Assembly (NCBI GenBank): GCA_028532815.1
Contig: JAQQAS010000066.1
Span: 1 to 63,117 of the forward strand
DNA: 63,117 nt
Origin: Pleomorphochaeta sp.
GTDB lineage: Bacteria; Spirochaetota; Spirochaetia; Sphaerochaetales; Sphaerochaetaceae
Direction: 5' to 3'
Below the pieces are notes generated by a model that did no database searches, was not told where the DNA came from, and saw only the letters and a program-made list of their open reading frames with translations. The position numbers and the translations under genes are program-made. Of this stretch, positions 25,327-34,349 are shown in pieces; positions within the stretch are counted from its first letter, which is position 1, and each line of letters begins with the position of its first letter.

Positions 25327-26808
25327 TTAATCATTTTTTATATTTGCATAAGCTTTAGGAGATTTTCCCATATATTTTTTGAATACTTGGAAAAAATAAG
25401 CATAGTCTGAAAACCCACACTGTCTCGAAATCTCTTCCATATTCATTGTAGTGTTTTGCATTAATTCTATAGATTTATTTATTTTTTTCTTGTTTATTAA
25501 ATCTACAAAATTAGTGCCAGTCTCTTTTTTGATTAAACTACTAAGATATGCAGGACTAATTCTACAATAGTGAGCCACATCAGATAATGTTATCGGTATA
25601 TTAATATTATCCTCAATAAATTTTAGAGCAAAAAGTACATTTCTACTATAGTTTCTTTGTCTATCTTTTTCTGAGATTATTGTCTTAACAAATAATATAA
25701 ATTCAGATATTTTATCATTAAGAGATGTTGCCTTGTTTATATTTTGAAAAGCATGATAATTTTCTTTTTTTAAAGTTATATTTTCGCCAATATCTTTTAA
25801 AAAGAAAGACATAAAAAGATTAATGCTTTCCTCAACACTAGTATTATTGGATAGAGATTCATTGTATAAAAGGTTTATTAGTTCTTTAATAATAGCTTCT
25901 ATATTTTCTAAGGAAGAATTTGCAAGATTTTTTGATAAAGTGGATAAATTTTCTCTAATTTCAATTGCTGTGATATGGTCTTTTTTTATTTCATTTTCAT
26001 TTAATGGTAACTTAAAACTTTTTAAAAGTATTCGTCGTTCAATAATTGATATAGCTTGATTAGCACTATAGATTAGGGAATCATTTAGATCTTTGCATTC
26101 TGTGCTAACGGCTTTATCCTCAAACTTTTCTTCTAGTTTATTAATAATGTTTTCAACTCCATTTTGGTTATTGGACATTACAATTGCTATAGGATAGGTC
26201 TTATATATTGTATAAACAATTTGTTTTCTTGTTTCCAAATTTAAGTTTTGAATAAAATTAAATAAAGACTCTTTCTCTGTTTTTTTAACGCAAAAAATAG
26301 AATAAAATTGGTATGGTAATTTATTTTGGTTGATAGTTTTATTATTTAGTAATATTTCATTAATTACATTGTTTTGATTTAATATTTGAAGAGCTGCTTC
26401 TGTATTTGAATTAATAGATTTACTCTCTTTTTCTTTTTCAATTTTTTCTTTGATATTTAAAGTGGCTCTTACTAATTGAATGTTATCTATAGGTTTAACC
26501 ACGTATTCCTTTACACCTAAAGATAAAGCTTTTTTTGCATATTTAAAATCTTGATAAGCTGAAATTATAATAATATTTGAATCGATTTTTTCTGCTTTTA
26601 TTGCTTCAATTAGTTCAATTCCTGAAAGACCTGGCATTTTAATATCGGTGATTATAATATCAGGTTGTGTATCTTTTATTTGTTGTAGGGCATCTAATCC
26701 ATTACTCGCTTTTGAAATTAGAGTTATTCCATAATTTTCCCAATGTATTGATTTGCACAATGCTTTTAGTACAATTGGGTTATCATCAGCTATAAAAAGT
26801 TTTATCAT
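25327..26808 (-). CDS. YesN-type response regulator with AraC output domain
   Basis: A 493-residue two-component regulator. Residues 1-120 are a CheY-like receiver with Asp8-Asp9, phosphoacceptor Asp55 (ITDIKMPG), Ser/Thr in IIISAYQD and Lys in YVVKPID. Residues about 390-490 are an AraC-type double helix-turn-helix (ITLSDVAHYCRISPAYLSS and MEEISRQCGFSDYAYF). The middle is a helical linker of unknown fold. The ATG at 26808 is chosen: AGGAGT is 6 bases upstream and the receiver begins there. It starts 4 bases after its cognate kinase gene. It should activate the sugar ABC operon to which it belongs. Confidence 0.9.
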   Translation of the reverse strand: MIKLFIADDNPIVLKALCKSIHWENYGITLISKASNGLDALQQIKDTQPDIIITDIKMPGLSGIELIEAIKAEKIDSNIIIISAYQDFKYAKKALSLGVKEYVVKPIDNIQLVRATLNIKEKIEKEKESKSINSNTEAALQILNQNNVINEILLNNKTINQNKLPYQFYSIFCVKKTEKESLFNFIQNLNLETRKQIVYTIYKTYPIAIVMSNNQNGVENIINKLEEKFEDKAVSTECKDLNDSLIYSANQAISIIERRILLKSFKLPLNENEIKKDHITAIEIRENLSTLSKNLANSSLENIEAIIKELINLLYNESLSNNTSVEESINLFMSFFLKDIGENITLKKENYHAFQNINKATSLNDKISEFILFVKTIISEKDRQRNYSRNVLFALKFIEDNINIPITLSDVAHYCRISPAYLSSLIKKETGTNFVDLINKKKINKSIELMQNTTMNMEEISRQCGFSDYAYFFQVFKKYMGKSPKAYANIKND

Positions 26809-26812
26809 AAAA

Positions 26813-28525
26813 TTACTCCTTAATAGGTAGTTGAAGAGTAATAACAGTTCCGTTATTTTCTTCGCTAAAAAAGGATAAATCACAATCATTTTCATACAAG
26901 ATTTTTAATCTTCTATATACACTAGAGAGGCCAATATTATCAGAAGTTTCATTTTGTGATTTTAGGTTTTCTTGTAAAGTTGCTATTTTTTCTTTATTCA
27001 TGCCTTTTCCGTTATCCTCAATTTGGATATATAAAATATTTGAATCTGAAAATACATCAATGATAATTTTTCTTTCAGTCTCTAAAGAACTAAAACCATG
27101 GATTAAAGCATTCTCAACTATTGGTTGTAGAATTAGTTTAGGAATTTGAACTTTTAGTAAACTAGTATCTATATTAATATCAAGGAAGGTCTCTCCACTA
27201 TGTGTTAGTCTATATATTTCTAAATAATCTTGTATATAGGAAAGTTCATCAGCCAAAGAAACAAATTTTTCACTAGTATCCATTGCAACTCTTAGTAATC
27301 TAGATAAAGTACATACAACTTCACTTATTGAATATACTCCTTCAATTTTTGCTTTGCTATTAATAATCTCTAAACTATTATATAGAAAATGTGGATTAAT
27401 TTGAGTCTGCAATGCTTTATATTGAAAATCCATTTGTTTAATCATAGCTTCTGTTTTTAGTTCTTCTTGTTTTTTTACCTCTGTAATTAATCGTCTTATT
27501 TCTTTTGTCATAATATTGAATAATGATGTCATTTCACCTATTTCATCATGATCGATTACTTTTAATTCTGTATTTAGATTCCCATAGCCTATTTTTTTAA
27601 ATCCAGTTGAAAGATTTTCTACACCTAATGCAATTCTTCGAGAAATAAAATAGCCAATTATGTAAATTAGTATTATGCTAATAATTCCTATAAATAATAA
27701 TAGATAAGGTAAATTTCTAATACTATGAGTTAAAAGAGAATTTTTTATAATAATTTTTAAAGACCAGCCTTTTTCAGAAGGAGGAGTGCTTGTTATGTAA
27801 TATTTATTTTTATCATGTATAAAACTTGTGTCTTTTGATAAATCTAATGATAGGGGGAGTTTTATATCATTATTAGTTGAGAAGAAAATTTTATCACCTC
27901 TCATAATTATAAAATCCATATCATGTGAAGCTCTTGAAAAAATTCCGCTAAATTGATTTGTGTTTATTAAGAATACCCCATATCCAACATAGGCTGAATC
28001 TATTGGACTAAATAAGGCTCTTTTTATTAAAATATGATTATCATCATAGGCACTGTATTCACATCTTCCATATAAATTCTTTAAGGTCTCTTCCTCATTT
28101 TTTAAAAGAGAGAATCTAGAAATTACTGATACTTCAGGTTTTGAAATTTCAAAAATTTTATTATCTGAACTTACAATAGTGACAGCTTCAACGCTATTAT
28201 CACTATATAAAAAATTCCAAAGTAATAATCGAAAAAAATTATCTTTTTTATAGGAAGATTCAAGTAGAGTTGAATTTTGCGTTGAAGTGTCTATATAACT
28301 AGATTTGATGTATAAATTATCTTCCAAACTTTTTATTGAAGTTTCAAAATTATTCGCAAGCTGTTCTCCTAATACTAGAGCATTTTTTTTTGACTCTTTT
28401 AATGAAATATCTCTACTATATTGATATATAACAACTGAAGAGAGAATAGTTGATATTAAAGTAACAAGAATAAATACTTGATTCATCTTTTTAGTAATAG
28501 TTTGGTTGAAAAATTTAGTAACCAA
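26813..28525 (-). CDS. YesM-type sensor histidine kinase
   Basis: A 570-residue membrane kinase. TM1 (about 16-32) and TM2 (about 278-298) enclose an extracellular sensor domain; a HAMP domain follows (about 300-350). The His_kinase domain has QINPHFLYNSLEIINS with the phosphorylated His, and the ATPase domain has LQPIVENALIHGF (N box) and IEDNGKGM (G1). The start is a TTG with GGGGG 5-6 bases upstream; an ATG 13 codons later is an alternative. The gene lies 9 bases after the glycosidase-like gene and 4 bases before the regulator gene. It probably senses an oligosaccharide at the cell surface. Confidence 0.9.
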   Translation of the reverse strand: MVTKFFNQTITKKMNQVFILVTLISTILSSVVIYQYSRDISLKESKKNALVLGEQLANNFETSIKSLEDNLYIKSSYIDTSTQNSTLLESSYKKDNFFRLLLWNFLYSDNSVEAVTIVSSDNKIFEISKPEVSVISRFSLLKNEEETLKNLYGRCEYSAYDDNHILIKRALFSPIDSAYVGYGVFLINTNQFSGIFSRASHDMDFIIMRGDKIFFSTNNDIKLPLSLDLSKDTSFIHDKNKYYITSTPPSEKGWSLKIIIKNSLLTHSIRNLPYLLLFIGIISIILIYIIGYFISRRIALGVENLSTGFKKIGYGNLNTELKVIDHDEIGEMTSLFNIMTKEIRRLITEVKKQEELKTEAMIKQMDFQYKALQTQINPHFLYNSLEIINSKAKIEGVYSISEVVCTLSRLLRVAMDTSEKFVSLADELSYIQDYLEIYRLTHSGETFLDINIDTSLLKVQIPKLILQPIVENALIHGFSSLETERKIIIDVFSDSNILYIQIEDNGKGMNKEKIATLQENLKSQNETSDNIGLSSVYRRLKILYENDCDLSFFSEENNGTVITLQLPIKE

Positions 28526-28534
28526 TAATTCCCC

Positions 28535-30013
28535 CTAGTTAATGATTTTTACTTTAGCCACAGCCCATTGATCCTTGTATGGATTATCTAAAACTATTTG
28601 AGATGGATTTTCAATAGTTTCTATTTCTTCTACTGTTTTATTTTCAATATATGTTTTACCAGTAAAAATATCAAACCATTCTATTTCTAATGATGTATAT
28701 TTTTCAGCTACATAAAAGAGTGCATGTTCATTTTCATCGATAAAATATATATATTGAGCTATGTTTTTATGCTTTAAACAACGTCCTCGCCAATAGCACA
28801 ATTGAGGTTGAGTGGTATAATTCCAAAATTCTATTTCAGTAGCATAATCGCTCAATATTTTCCAATATTTATATCCTGTTGGAATGTGCTCTGGGATTAT
28901 AATATCCCAAGCAGTATAAGTATAGTAATAACTAGGGTAGGAAAGTGCAAATAGAATTTGCCAAGCTCTTGTGACAAATACTTCTGGGCTTTGCCCATAC
29001 ATATACGATAAATCTTCTATGCCTTGGATTCCACACTCATATCCAAATTCTGAAGAATAAATTGGCATTTGATATTTTTCACGTTGCCAAATAGCTACAG
29101 TGTAAACGTCATAATGCTGTTGAGTTGTGCAGAAATCTAAAACATTTCTTTTATCTTCTTCTTCATAAAACTGTTTATTATCATGCAGTGTTTTTAATCT
29201 GTGGTATGAATCTTCTTTATCTATGTTTTGATAAAATTCTACCAAATAATTAAAATCATCTTCATAATAAGCTTCTTTAGCATAATCCCATACGATATTT
29301 GAAAAAGCCTGATATCGATGAATAATATAGTTGAAGAAATCTTTTTCTTCTTTGCTGTTTTTCTTCGGCCAATTTACTTCTTTATTAAATACTTTAAAAT
29401 ATAAATGAACATATAGATTGTTTTCATGTAATAATTGAATTACTTGATCAAAAGCTTTAAAGTATTCTTCATTGAATTGGGTAAAGTCAGGATTCTCGTT
29501 ATCACCTTTCCAGGGAAAGAGTTCTGCAGGACCATAGTCATCCTCCATTATCTTACCTTTACACCAAGTAGTATCATATGCAAAAACATTTATGTTAATA
29601 AAATTAAATTTATATTCTTTTAAAGTTGCAATAAAATTTATCAACCTATCTACATTATTTTCTCTTTGAGTAAACATCCCTAACCAGTTGCATTCATAAC
29701 CACTTAAAAAGATGTTTTTGTTATTAGTTTCAATAAATAAACTTTTTTTATTAACTGTTAGTTTAGTTGGATATTTAAATGATTTACACACATTTATTTT
29801 CATTTCTTGATCATTTATTTTTAAAATATAAATACCTGCTTCTTCTCCAGAAAAGCGTAAAAAGTTAATATTGTTTTTCTTAAATGTTTTAAAAATAAAT
29901 TCTTTATTGCTTGGTGTTGTTGCTTCAACTATTTCTAAATTATTATCAATTTTGATATCGATAACCTGATTTTGTTCAATTGTAATTAATTCGTTTATGT
30001 TAATGTTTTTCAA
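28535..30013 (-). CDS. Intracellular glycoside hydrolase-like protein (DUF4038/GH140-type barrel)
   Basis: A 492-residue protein with no signal peptide. An N-terminal beta-sandwich of about 90 residues resembles DUF5060, followed by a TIM-barrel segment beginning IFLSGYECNWLGMF, in the style of DUF4038/GH140 proteins, and a C-terminal beta-rich domain (from about 400). Acidic residues in VWDYAKEAYYED and SSEFGYE are candidates for catalysis. It should cleave a disaccharide or glycoside after import by the ABC transporter encoded upstream. TTG start with AGGAT 7 bases upstream. The exact enzyme class is not assignable from sequence alone. Confidence 0.65.
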   Translation of the reverse strand: MKNININELITIEQNQVIDIKIDNNLEIVEATTPSNKEFIFKTFKKNNINFLRFSGEEAGIYILKINDQEMKINVCKSFKYPTKLTVNKKSLFIETNNKNIFLSGYECNWLGMFTQRENNVDRLINFIATLKEYKFNFININVFAYDTTWCKGKIMEDDYGPAELFPWKGDNENPDFTQFNEEYFKAFDQVIQLLHENNLYVHLYFKVFNKEVNWPKKNSKEEKDFFNYIIHRYQAFSNIVWDYAKEAYYEDDFNYLVEFYQNIDKEDSYHRLKTLHDNKQFYEEEDKRNVLDFCTTQQHYDVYTVAIWQREKYQMPIYSSEFGYECGIQGIEDLSYMYGQSPEVFVTRAWQILFALSYPSYYYTYTAWDIIIPEHIPTGYKYWKILSDYATEIEFWNYTTQPQLCYWRGRCLKHKNIAQYIYFIDENEHALFYVAEKYTSLEIEWFDIFTGKTYIENKTVEEIETIENPSQIVLDNPYKDQWAVAKVKIIN

Positions 30014-30035
30014 AATTTATATCCTTATTTATTAT

Positions 30036-30866
30036 TTAACCTTTAACTGCACCACTTGTTATTCCTTCTACAATATACTTTTGGAAGATTAAGTATATTA
30101 CTAACAGTGGAATCATAGACAAGTTAAAAGCTGCAAAAGCAAGGTTTAGTTGAATGCTATGTTCACTAAAGAAGAAAAATTGAGTGAGAGGTAAGGTTCT
30201 AGCATAGTCCTTTTGTAGGATTACTAAAGCAATTTGGAAATCATTCCATGTGTAAACAGCATTAATTATTAGGGAAGTTAGCACTATTGGTTTTAGTAAT
30301 GGAACTACAATATTAAAAAATACATAAGGATATGTTGCTCCATCAATAGTTGCAGCTTCTTCTAATTCATAAGGTACTGTTTTTACAAATCCTGTGACTA
30401 ATAAGATTGTAATGGCAATGAGGGAGCCAGATTTGACTAAGACAAAGCCTTCTACTGTATTTAGCATTCCCCAGTTCTTTAAATTTATATAAAGAGGTAA
30501 CATAATAGCTTGGAAAGGGATGACTATTGCACCAACTAAAAATAGATATAATCGGTTATATCCTTTTGTGTTATTTCTAGCAATAACATAAGCTGCCATT
30601 ATTGAAAATAGAGTTACTATTATTACTGTTGGAACTGTTGTTATGATAGTATTATATAAAGCTTTGAAAAAATTAGACATTTCAATTGCTTTAGTATAAT
30701 TAGCCCAATGCATTATTTTTGGCCAAGCTAAACGCGTAAATGTAATATCTTGATTTGTTTTTACTGAATAAACAAAAGATACATAAAAAGGTGCACAGAC
30801 AATTAATGTAACAATTATCATTATTATTGATATAATTTTTGTAGAATGTTTTGAATCAACTTTCAT
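30036..30866 (-). CDS. Sugar ABC transporter permease, MalG-type
   Basis: A 276-residue permease with six helices and the EAA loop ELEEAATIDGATYPYVFFNIVVPLLKP near 165-190, which docks to the ATPase. It shares its first base with the last base of the MalF-type permease gene. Together the two form the membrane channel of a CUT1 carbohydrate importer. No ATPase gene is in the operon. Confidence 0.92.
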   Translation of the reverse strand: MKVDSKHSTKIISIIMIIVTLIVCAPFYVSFVYSVKTNQDITFTRLAWPKIMHWANYTKAIEMSNFFKALYNTIITTVPTVIIVTLFSIMAAYVIARNNTKGYNRLYLFLVGAIVIPFQAIMLPLYINLKNWGMLNTVEGFVLVKSGSLIAITILLVTGFVKTVPYELEEAATIDGATYPYVFFNIVVPLLKPIVLTSLIINAVYTWNDFQIALVILQKDYARTLPLTQFFFFSEHSIQLNLAFAAFNLSMIPLLVIYLIFQKYIVEGITSGAVKG

Positions 30867-31723
30867 TAAAGTTCAGTCTCCTTTGATCTTAGTGTTTTTG
30901 CAACTACAGTAGTTATTAAGAAAATTACAATTGTAAAAATGATAGCTAGAGCTTGGCCATAGCCCGCATGATAGAAACCAAATATATTATTGTATATATA
31001 TAAGTTTATAGTTGTTGAAGCTGTTCCAGGGCCTCCTCCTGTAATGGAAAAAGGGTAATCAAATACTTTTAATCCCCAACTTAATAGTAATGAAACGTTT
31101 GCGGTAATTGCTGGTACTATCATTGGAATTGTAATTGACTTAAACTGTCTTCTTCTTGTGGCTCCTTCTATAGATGCTGCTTCGTAAAAACTGCTAGGTA
31201 TAGCATTTAATGCAGCTATATAAATTACCATACAATATCCAGCATCTCTCCAAACTGAAATAAAACCTAACCCTGTCATAACCCAAGTTGTATTACCGAG
31301 TATAGATCTTGTATTAAATATTGGAGCAATAACATCTGAGTATACATAACTCCAAATAAAGGAGGCTAGTACCATTGAAATAACAAAAGGCATAAATAAA
31401 AGAGTTCTTAAAATATTGTTTGTTTTACTTTTTCTTTTTACTCCTAGGGCAAATAGTAGTCCAAATACATTGGAAAAGACTACTTCAACAAATGTAAATT
31501 GAAGGGTATGCCACGAGGAAGAATAAATCATTCTATCTTTAAATATATTTATATAGTTTTTGAAATTAACCCAATTTATTTGTGGGCTAAATCCATCCCA
31601 ATCTCTAAATGAGTAAGGTATTCCTTGTAAAAAAGGTAATATTATAAAAACAAAAAATAAAACACACGCTGGTGCTACAAACATTAAATCCCAAATGTTT
31701 TTTCTTTTTATTTTAGTTTGCAT
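30866..31723 (-). CDS. Sugar ABC transporter permease, MalF-type
   Basis: A 285-residue permease with six helices and the EAA loop FYEAASIEGATRRRQFKSITIPM near residues 180-202. The ATG at 31723 is chosen: AGGAGA lies 5 bases upstream; the alternative ATG at 31753 is inside the intercistronic hairpin region. Pairs with the downstream MalG-type subunit. Confidence 0.92.
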   Translation of the reverse strand: MQTKIKRKNIWDLMFVAPACVLFFVFIILPFLQGIPYSFRDWDGFSPQINWVNFKNYINIFKDRMIYSSSWHTLQFTFVEVVFSNVFGLLFALGVKRKSKTNNILRTLLFMPFVISMVLASFIWSYVYSDVIAPIFNTRSILGNTTWVMTGLGFISVWRDAGYCMVIYIAALNAIPSSFYEAASIEGATRRRQFKSITIPMIVPAITANVSLLLSWGLKVFDYPFSITGGGPGTASTTINLYIYNNIFGFYHAGYGQALAIIFTIVIFLITTVVAKTLRSKETEL

Positions 31724-31741
31724 AGATGTCTCCTGAAAGTT

Positions 31742-31765
31742 GTACCCATCCAAGTAGATGGGTAC
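31742..31765 (-). other. Intercistronic hairpin between binding-protein and permease genes
   Basis: GTACCCATC (31742-31750) and GATGGGTAC (31757-31765) form a perfect 9-bp stem with a 6-base loop, 20 bases after the binding-protein stop and 8 bases before the permease Shine-Dalgarno. No T-run follows on the minus strand, so it more likely protects the binding-protein mRNA from 3' decay than terminates. This would give more binding protein than permease, as in mal operons. Confidence 0.65.
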
Positions 31766-31784
31766 GGATGAAAAATAATTTAAT

Positions 31785-33065
31785 CTATTTTGCTAAAGCT
31801 GAGGTTAAATCTTTATCTAATTGTTCGATAAATCCATCTAGATCAGATTTTAGATTTTCACTTCCAACAAGTGCATGAAGTGCTTGTCTATAAATAGCTT
31901 TTGGTTCACCAGTTAGTTCAAGAACGTTTGCTGAAGAGCATCCCCAACCGTTTGCAAGATTGCTGCTAAGTTCTTTTAGTAGAGTTGGCATTGTTTCATC
32001 TGCAACTACATTTACATTAGTTGGAATAAGACGAGCTTTATCCATCCAAATGTTTGCACCTTCTACACTTCCAACAAAGTTGATAAAGTCAATTGCTATA
32101 TCTTTGTTTTCAGAACCTTTGGCAACCATCATTGCATCATCACCTTTAACTTCATATTGGTTATCTTCAGGATTGTTTGACCAAGGAATAGGGAAACAAC
32201 CGAAGTTGCCATCAGGATTTAATGATAATAAATCACCAGTTATCCAAGCACCATTAATCATCATTGGAGCTTCTCCTGCTGCAAAAATCTGTAATGCTCT
32301 AGAACCATCATAAGCATAATCATCAAAGGATGAGTAACTCATTCTTTTAACATATTTTGTTAATTCTTCTTTGAAGATAGGAAAATCAGTTATATGTTTT
32401 TCACCAGTTGCAATTTCTTCCCACATTGTAGGGTTTTGTTTTGCTAAAGTTACATGGAAAGAGCCTTTAAAATCAGTTTCTGGTGCATTAGTATCTTTGA
32501 AAGGACGTGCAAATGGAATCTGATTTGCAGCTTCAAATGTATCTAATACTTTAATGAAATCATTATATGTTCTTGGAACTTCAATCCCATATTCATTAAA
32601 CATATCAATGTTATAGAATACTCCTTTAATTGAATAATCTAGTGGGATTCCATAAACTTTTCCATCAAGACTCATTTCATTTTTGAAGCTTTCAGGAAGA
32701 TCTTTAATAAAAGATTGACCATCTAATGCTTCAATATGACCTGCATTAACAAATTGTTTAAAGTCTCTTGGTCTACCACCAATTACATCAGGAACATCTC
32801 CTGCTGCTATTTTTGTTTGTAGTTGTTGACCGAATTGAGAATATGGTACGGCTTGAATTTCAAACTCAACATTTGGATGAATAGATGTATAAGTCTCACA
32901 TAGGGTTTTTAAACCATTCCTTTTAGTTTCTTCACCCATGTAGTGCATGATGGATATGACAGTTTTACCATCTTCTGTTTTTGAAGTTTCTTCTGGTTTC
33001 CCATTAGCGAATAAACTTGATGCTACAACAAATGTTGCTAATAAAATAACTAATATTTTTTTCAT
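31785..33065 (-). CDS. Sugar ABC transporter substrate-binding protein 1
   Basis: A 426-residue extracellular solute-binding protein (SBP family 1) with an N-terminal signal peptide ending in SSLFANGKPEE. It has no lipobox Cys; the ANGKPEE tail is typical of spirochaete sugar-binding proteins. The mature part begins VISIMHYMGEE and includes TKIAAGDVPDVIGG. The ATG at 33065 is chosen: GGAGG lies 6 bases upstream, and the signal peptide starts there; the earlier in-frame ATG at 33134 has no such support. First gene of the operon with permeases, glycosidase and YesMN. Confidence 0.9.
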   Translation of the reverse strand: MKKILVILLATFVVASSLFANGKPEETSKTEDGKTVISIMHYMGEETKRNGLKTLCETYTSIHPNVEFEIQAVPYSQFGQQLQTKIAAGDVPDVIGGRPRDFKQFVNAGHIEALDGQSFIKDLPESFKNEMSLDGKVYGIPLDYSIKGVFYNIDMFNEYGIEVPRTYNDFIKVLDTFEAANQIPFARPFKDTNAPETDFKGSFHVTLAKQNPTMWEEIATGEKHITDFPIFKEELTKYVKRMSYSSFDDYAYDGSRALQIFAAGEAPMMINGAWITGDLLSLNPDGNFGCFPIPWSNNPEDNQYEVKGDDAMMVAKGSENKDIAIDFINFVGSVEGANIWMDKARLIPTNVNVVADETMPTLLKELSSNLANGWGCSSANVLELTGEPKAIYRQALHALVGSENLKSDLDGFIEQLDKDLTSALAK

Positions 33066-33623
33066 TAGTACCTCCGTATTTTTAAATGATTGTAACATTG
33101 CATTTTTATATACATAACTTTTAATATCTTTCACTTATATTAGACTTTTATTGATTTTTATATAAATTCGATAAAAAAATATAAATAATTTAACTTATTG
33201 ATAAATAATATGGGAAGGGGATATTTAAATATTCATAGATCTATTCTGATTTAAATCAAGAGTAACAAAGCCAAAAATTTAAATGCTATTGTTTTATGTT
33301 TATAAAATTTATAATTTTTATTTGAAAAAAGTATTAGTAAATTCAATGATTAAATTAATTGAAGTATATCTTTGGAGTTAGTTTTAAAATGATATAAAAA
33401 AACTCATTAATTTGAATAATAGAAAAGTTGATCAATTATATTCTATTTAGCTTTTCTTTATTTAAAGTTCTTAACTGGTGTTTTTAAAATTATTTAAGCC
33501 ATTGTTAATCTCACTAGGTTTTATAAAATATATAAAATAGGAGATTGTTCAATGGCTCTTAATTAAGTTATAAATATTTTTTAATATTTACTAATAATGA
33601 TTATCAGATTTTTGATTTAAATA
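33066..33623. other. Spacer with a long imperfect inverted repeat
   Basis: No gene is seen. The 5' part (33066-33200) must contain the promoter of the sugar operon, but I found no near-consensus hexamer pair. The part nearest rubrerythrin holds the inverted repeat described separately. Confidence 0.5.
33494..33562. repeat. Imperfect inverted repeat, ~69 bases, flanked by TTAA
   Basis: AGCCATTG (33497-33504) and AATCTC (33507-33512) are matched by GAGATT (33541-33546) and CAATGGCT (33550-33557); TTAA lies just outside each arm (33494-33497 and 33559-33562). The arms are separated by 28 bases of AT-rich sequence. It resembles a small MITE-like element or a 3' structure of the rubrerythrin transcript. 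No T-run. Confidence 0.45.
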
Positions 33624-34178
33624 TTAAAACTCTACGTATTGTTCTCTTTTAGCACCACAAACAGGACAACGTTCTGGAGCGATATTTAATACTGTATGAC
33701 CACAAACAGGACAGATATAAATCTTATCTAATTCCATATCATGTCCAGCTCGAGCAGCTTCTTGTGCTTTTTTAAATAGTTCAACATGGATTTTTTCAGC
33801 TTCTAGTGCAAAATGGAATGAACGCTTTGCACCTGTTTCTTTTTGGAATTCTGCTGTATTTAAATAAACAGGATACATTTGATCTACTTCATGTACCTCA
33901 CCATTTATCGCACCTTGAAGGTTATCTACAGTTTTACCAACTCCAAAAACTCCACCACCTGTTACAGCAGCATCTGAAGTGGAACCACCTATTTCTTTAA
34001 AATGGTTTCCTGCATGTACACTTTCAGCATAAGCTATAGCTTTAAATAATCTAGCAATATTATTAAAGCCTTCTTTTTTTGCCATATCGCTCCAAATTAA
34101 GTAGCGCATATGTGCCATGCTTTCTCCACTATATGCAGAATGGAGAAATTCTGAAGTCATTGCATTTTTTACACTCAT
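33624..34178 (-). CDS. rbr: Rubrerythrin
   Basis: A 184-residue non-haem iron protein with an N-terminal ferritin-like four-helix di-iron domain (residues 1-135; carboxylates in EFLHSAYSGESMAHMRY, YAESVHAGNHFKE, EVDQMYP and HFALEAEKIH) and a C-terminal rubredoxin domain with two Cys-x2-Cys pairs (CPVCGH and CPVCGA). It reduces hydrogen peroxide in anaerobes. The ATG at 34178 is chosen: AGAGGT lies 6 bases upstream. It stands alone. Confidence 0.92.
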   Translation of the reverse strand: MSVKNAMTSEFLHSAYSGESMAHMRYLIWSDMAKKEGFNNIARLFKAIAYAESVHAGNHFKEIGGSTSDAAVTGGGVFGVGKTVDNLQGAINGEVHEVDQMYPVYLNTAEFQKETGAKRSFHFALEAEKIHVELFKKAQEAARAGHDMELDKIYICPVCGHTVLNIAPERCPVCGAKREQYVEF

Positions 34179-34349
34179 ATAAATACCTCTCTTGATAAAT
34201 TTAGGGTCATTCAAAGTTGAACCTATTAATTAAACGATAATCCTACTTATTGCTTATGTCAAATAAAATAATGACTTAGCTTCTATTAGTGTAAGTAATA
34301 TCACTTGAATTATCTAATGCACCCCCAACTACTTTTTTTAATAATTATA

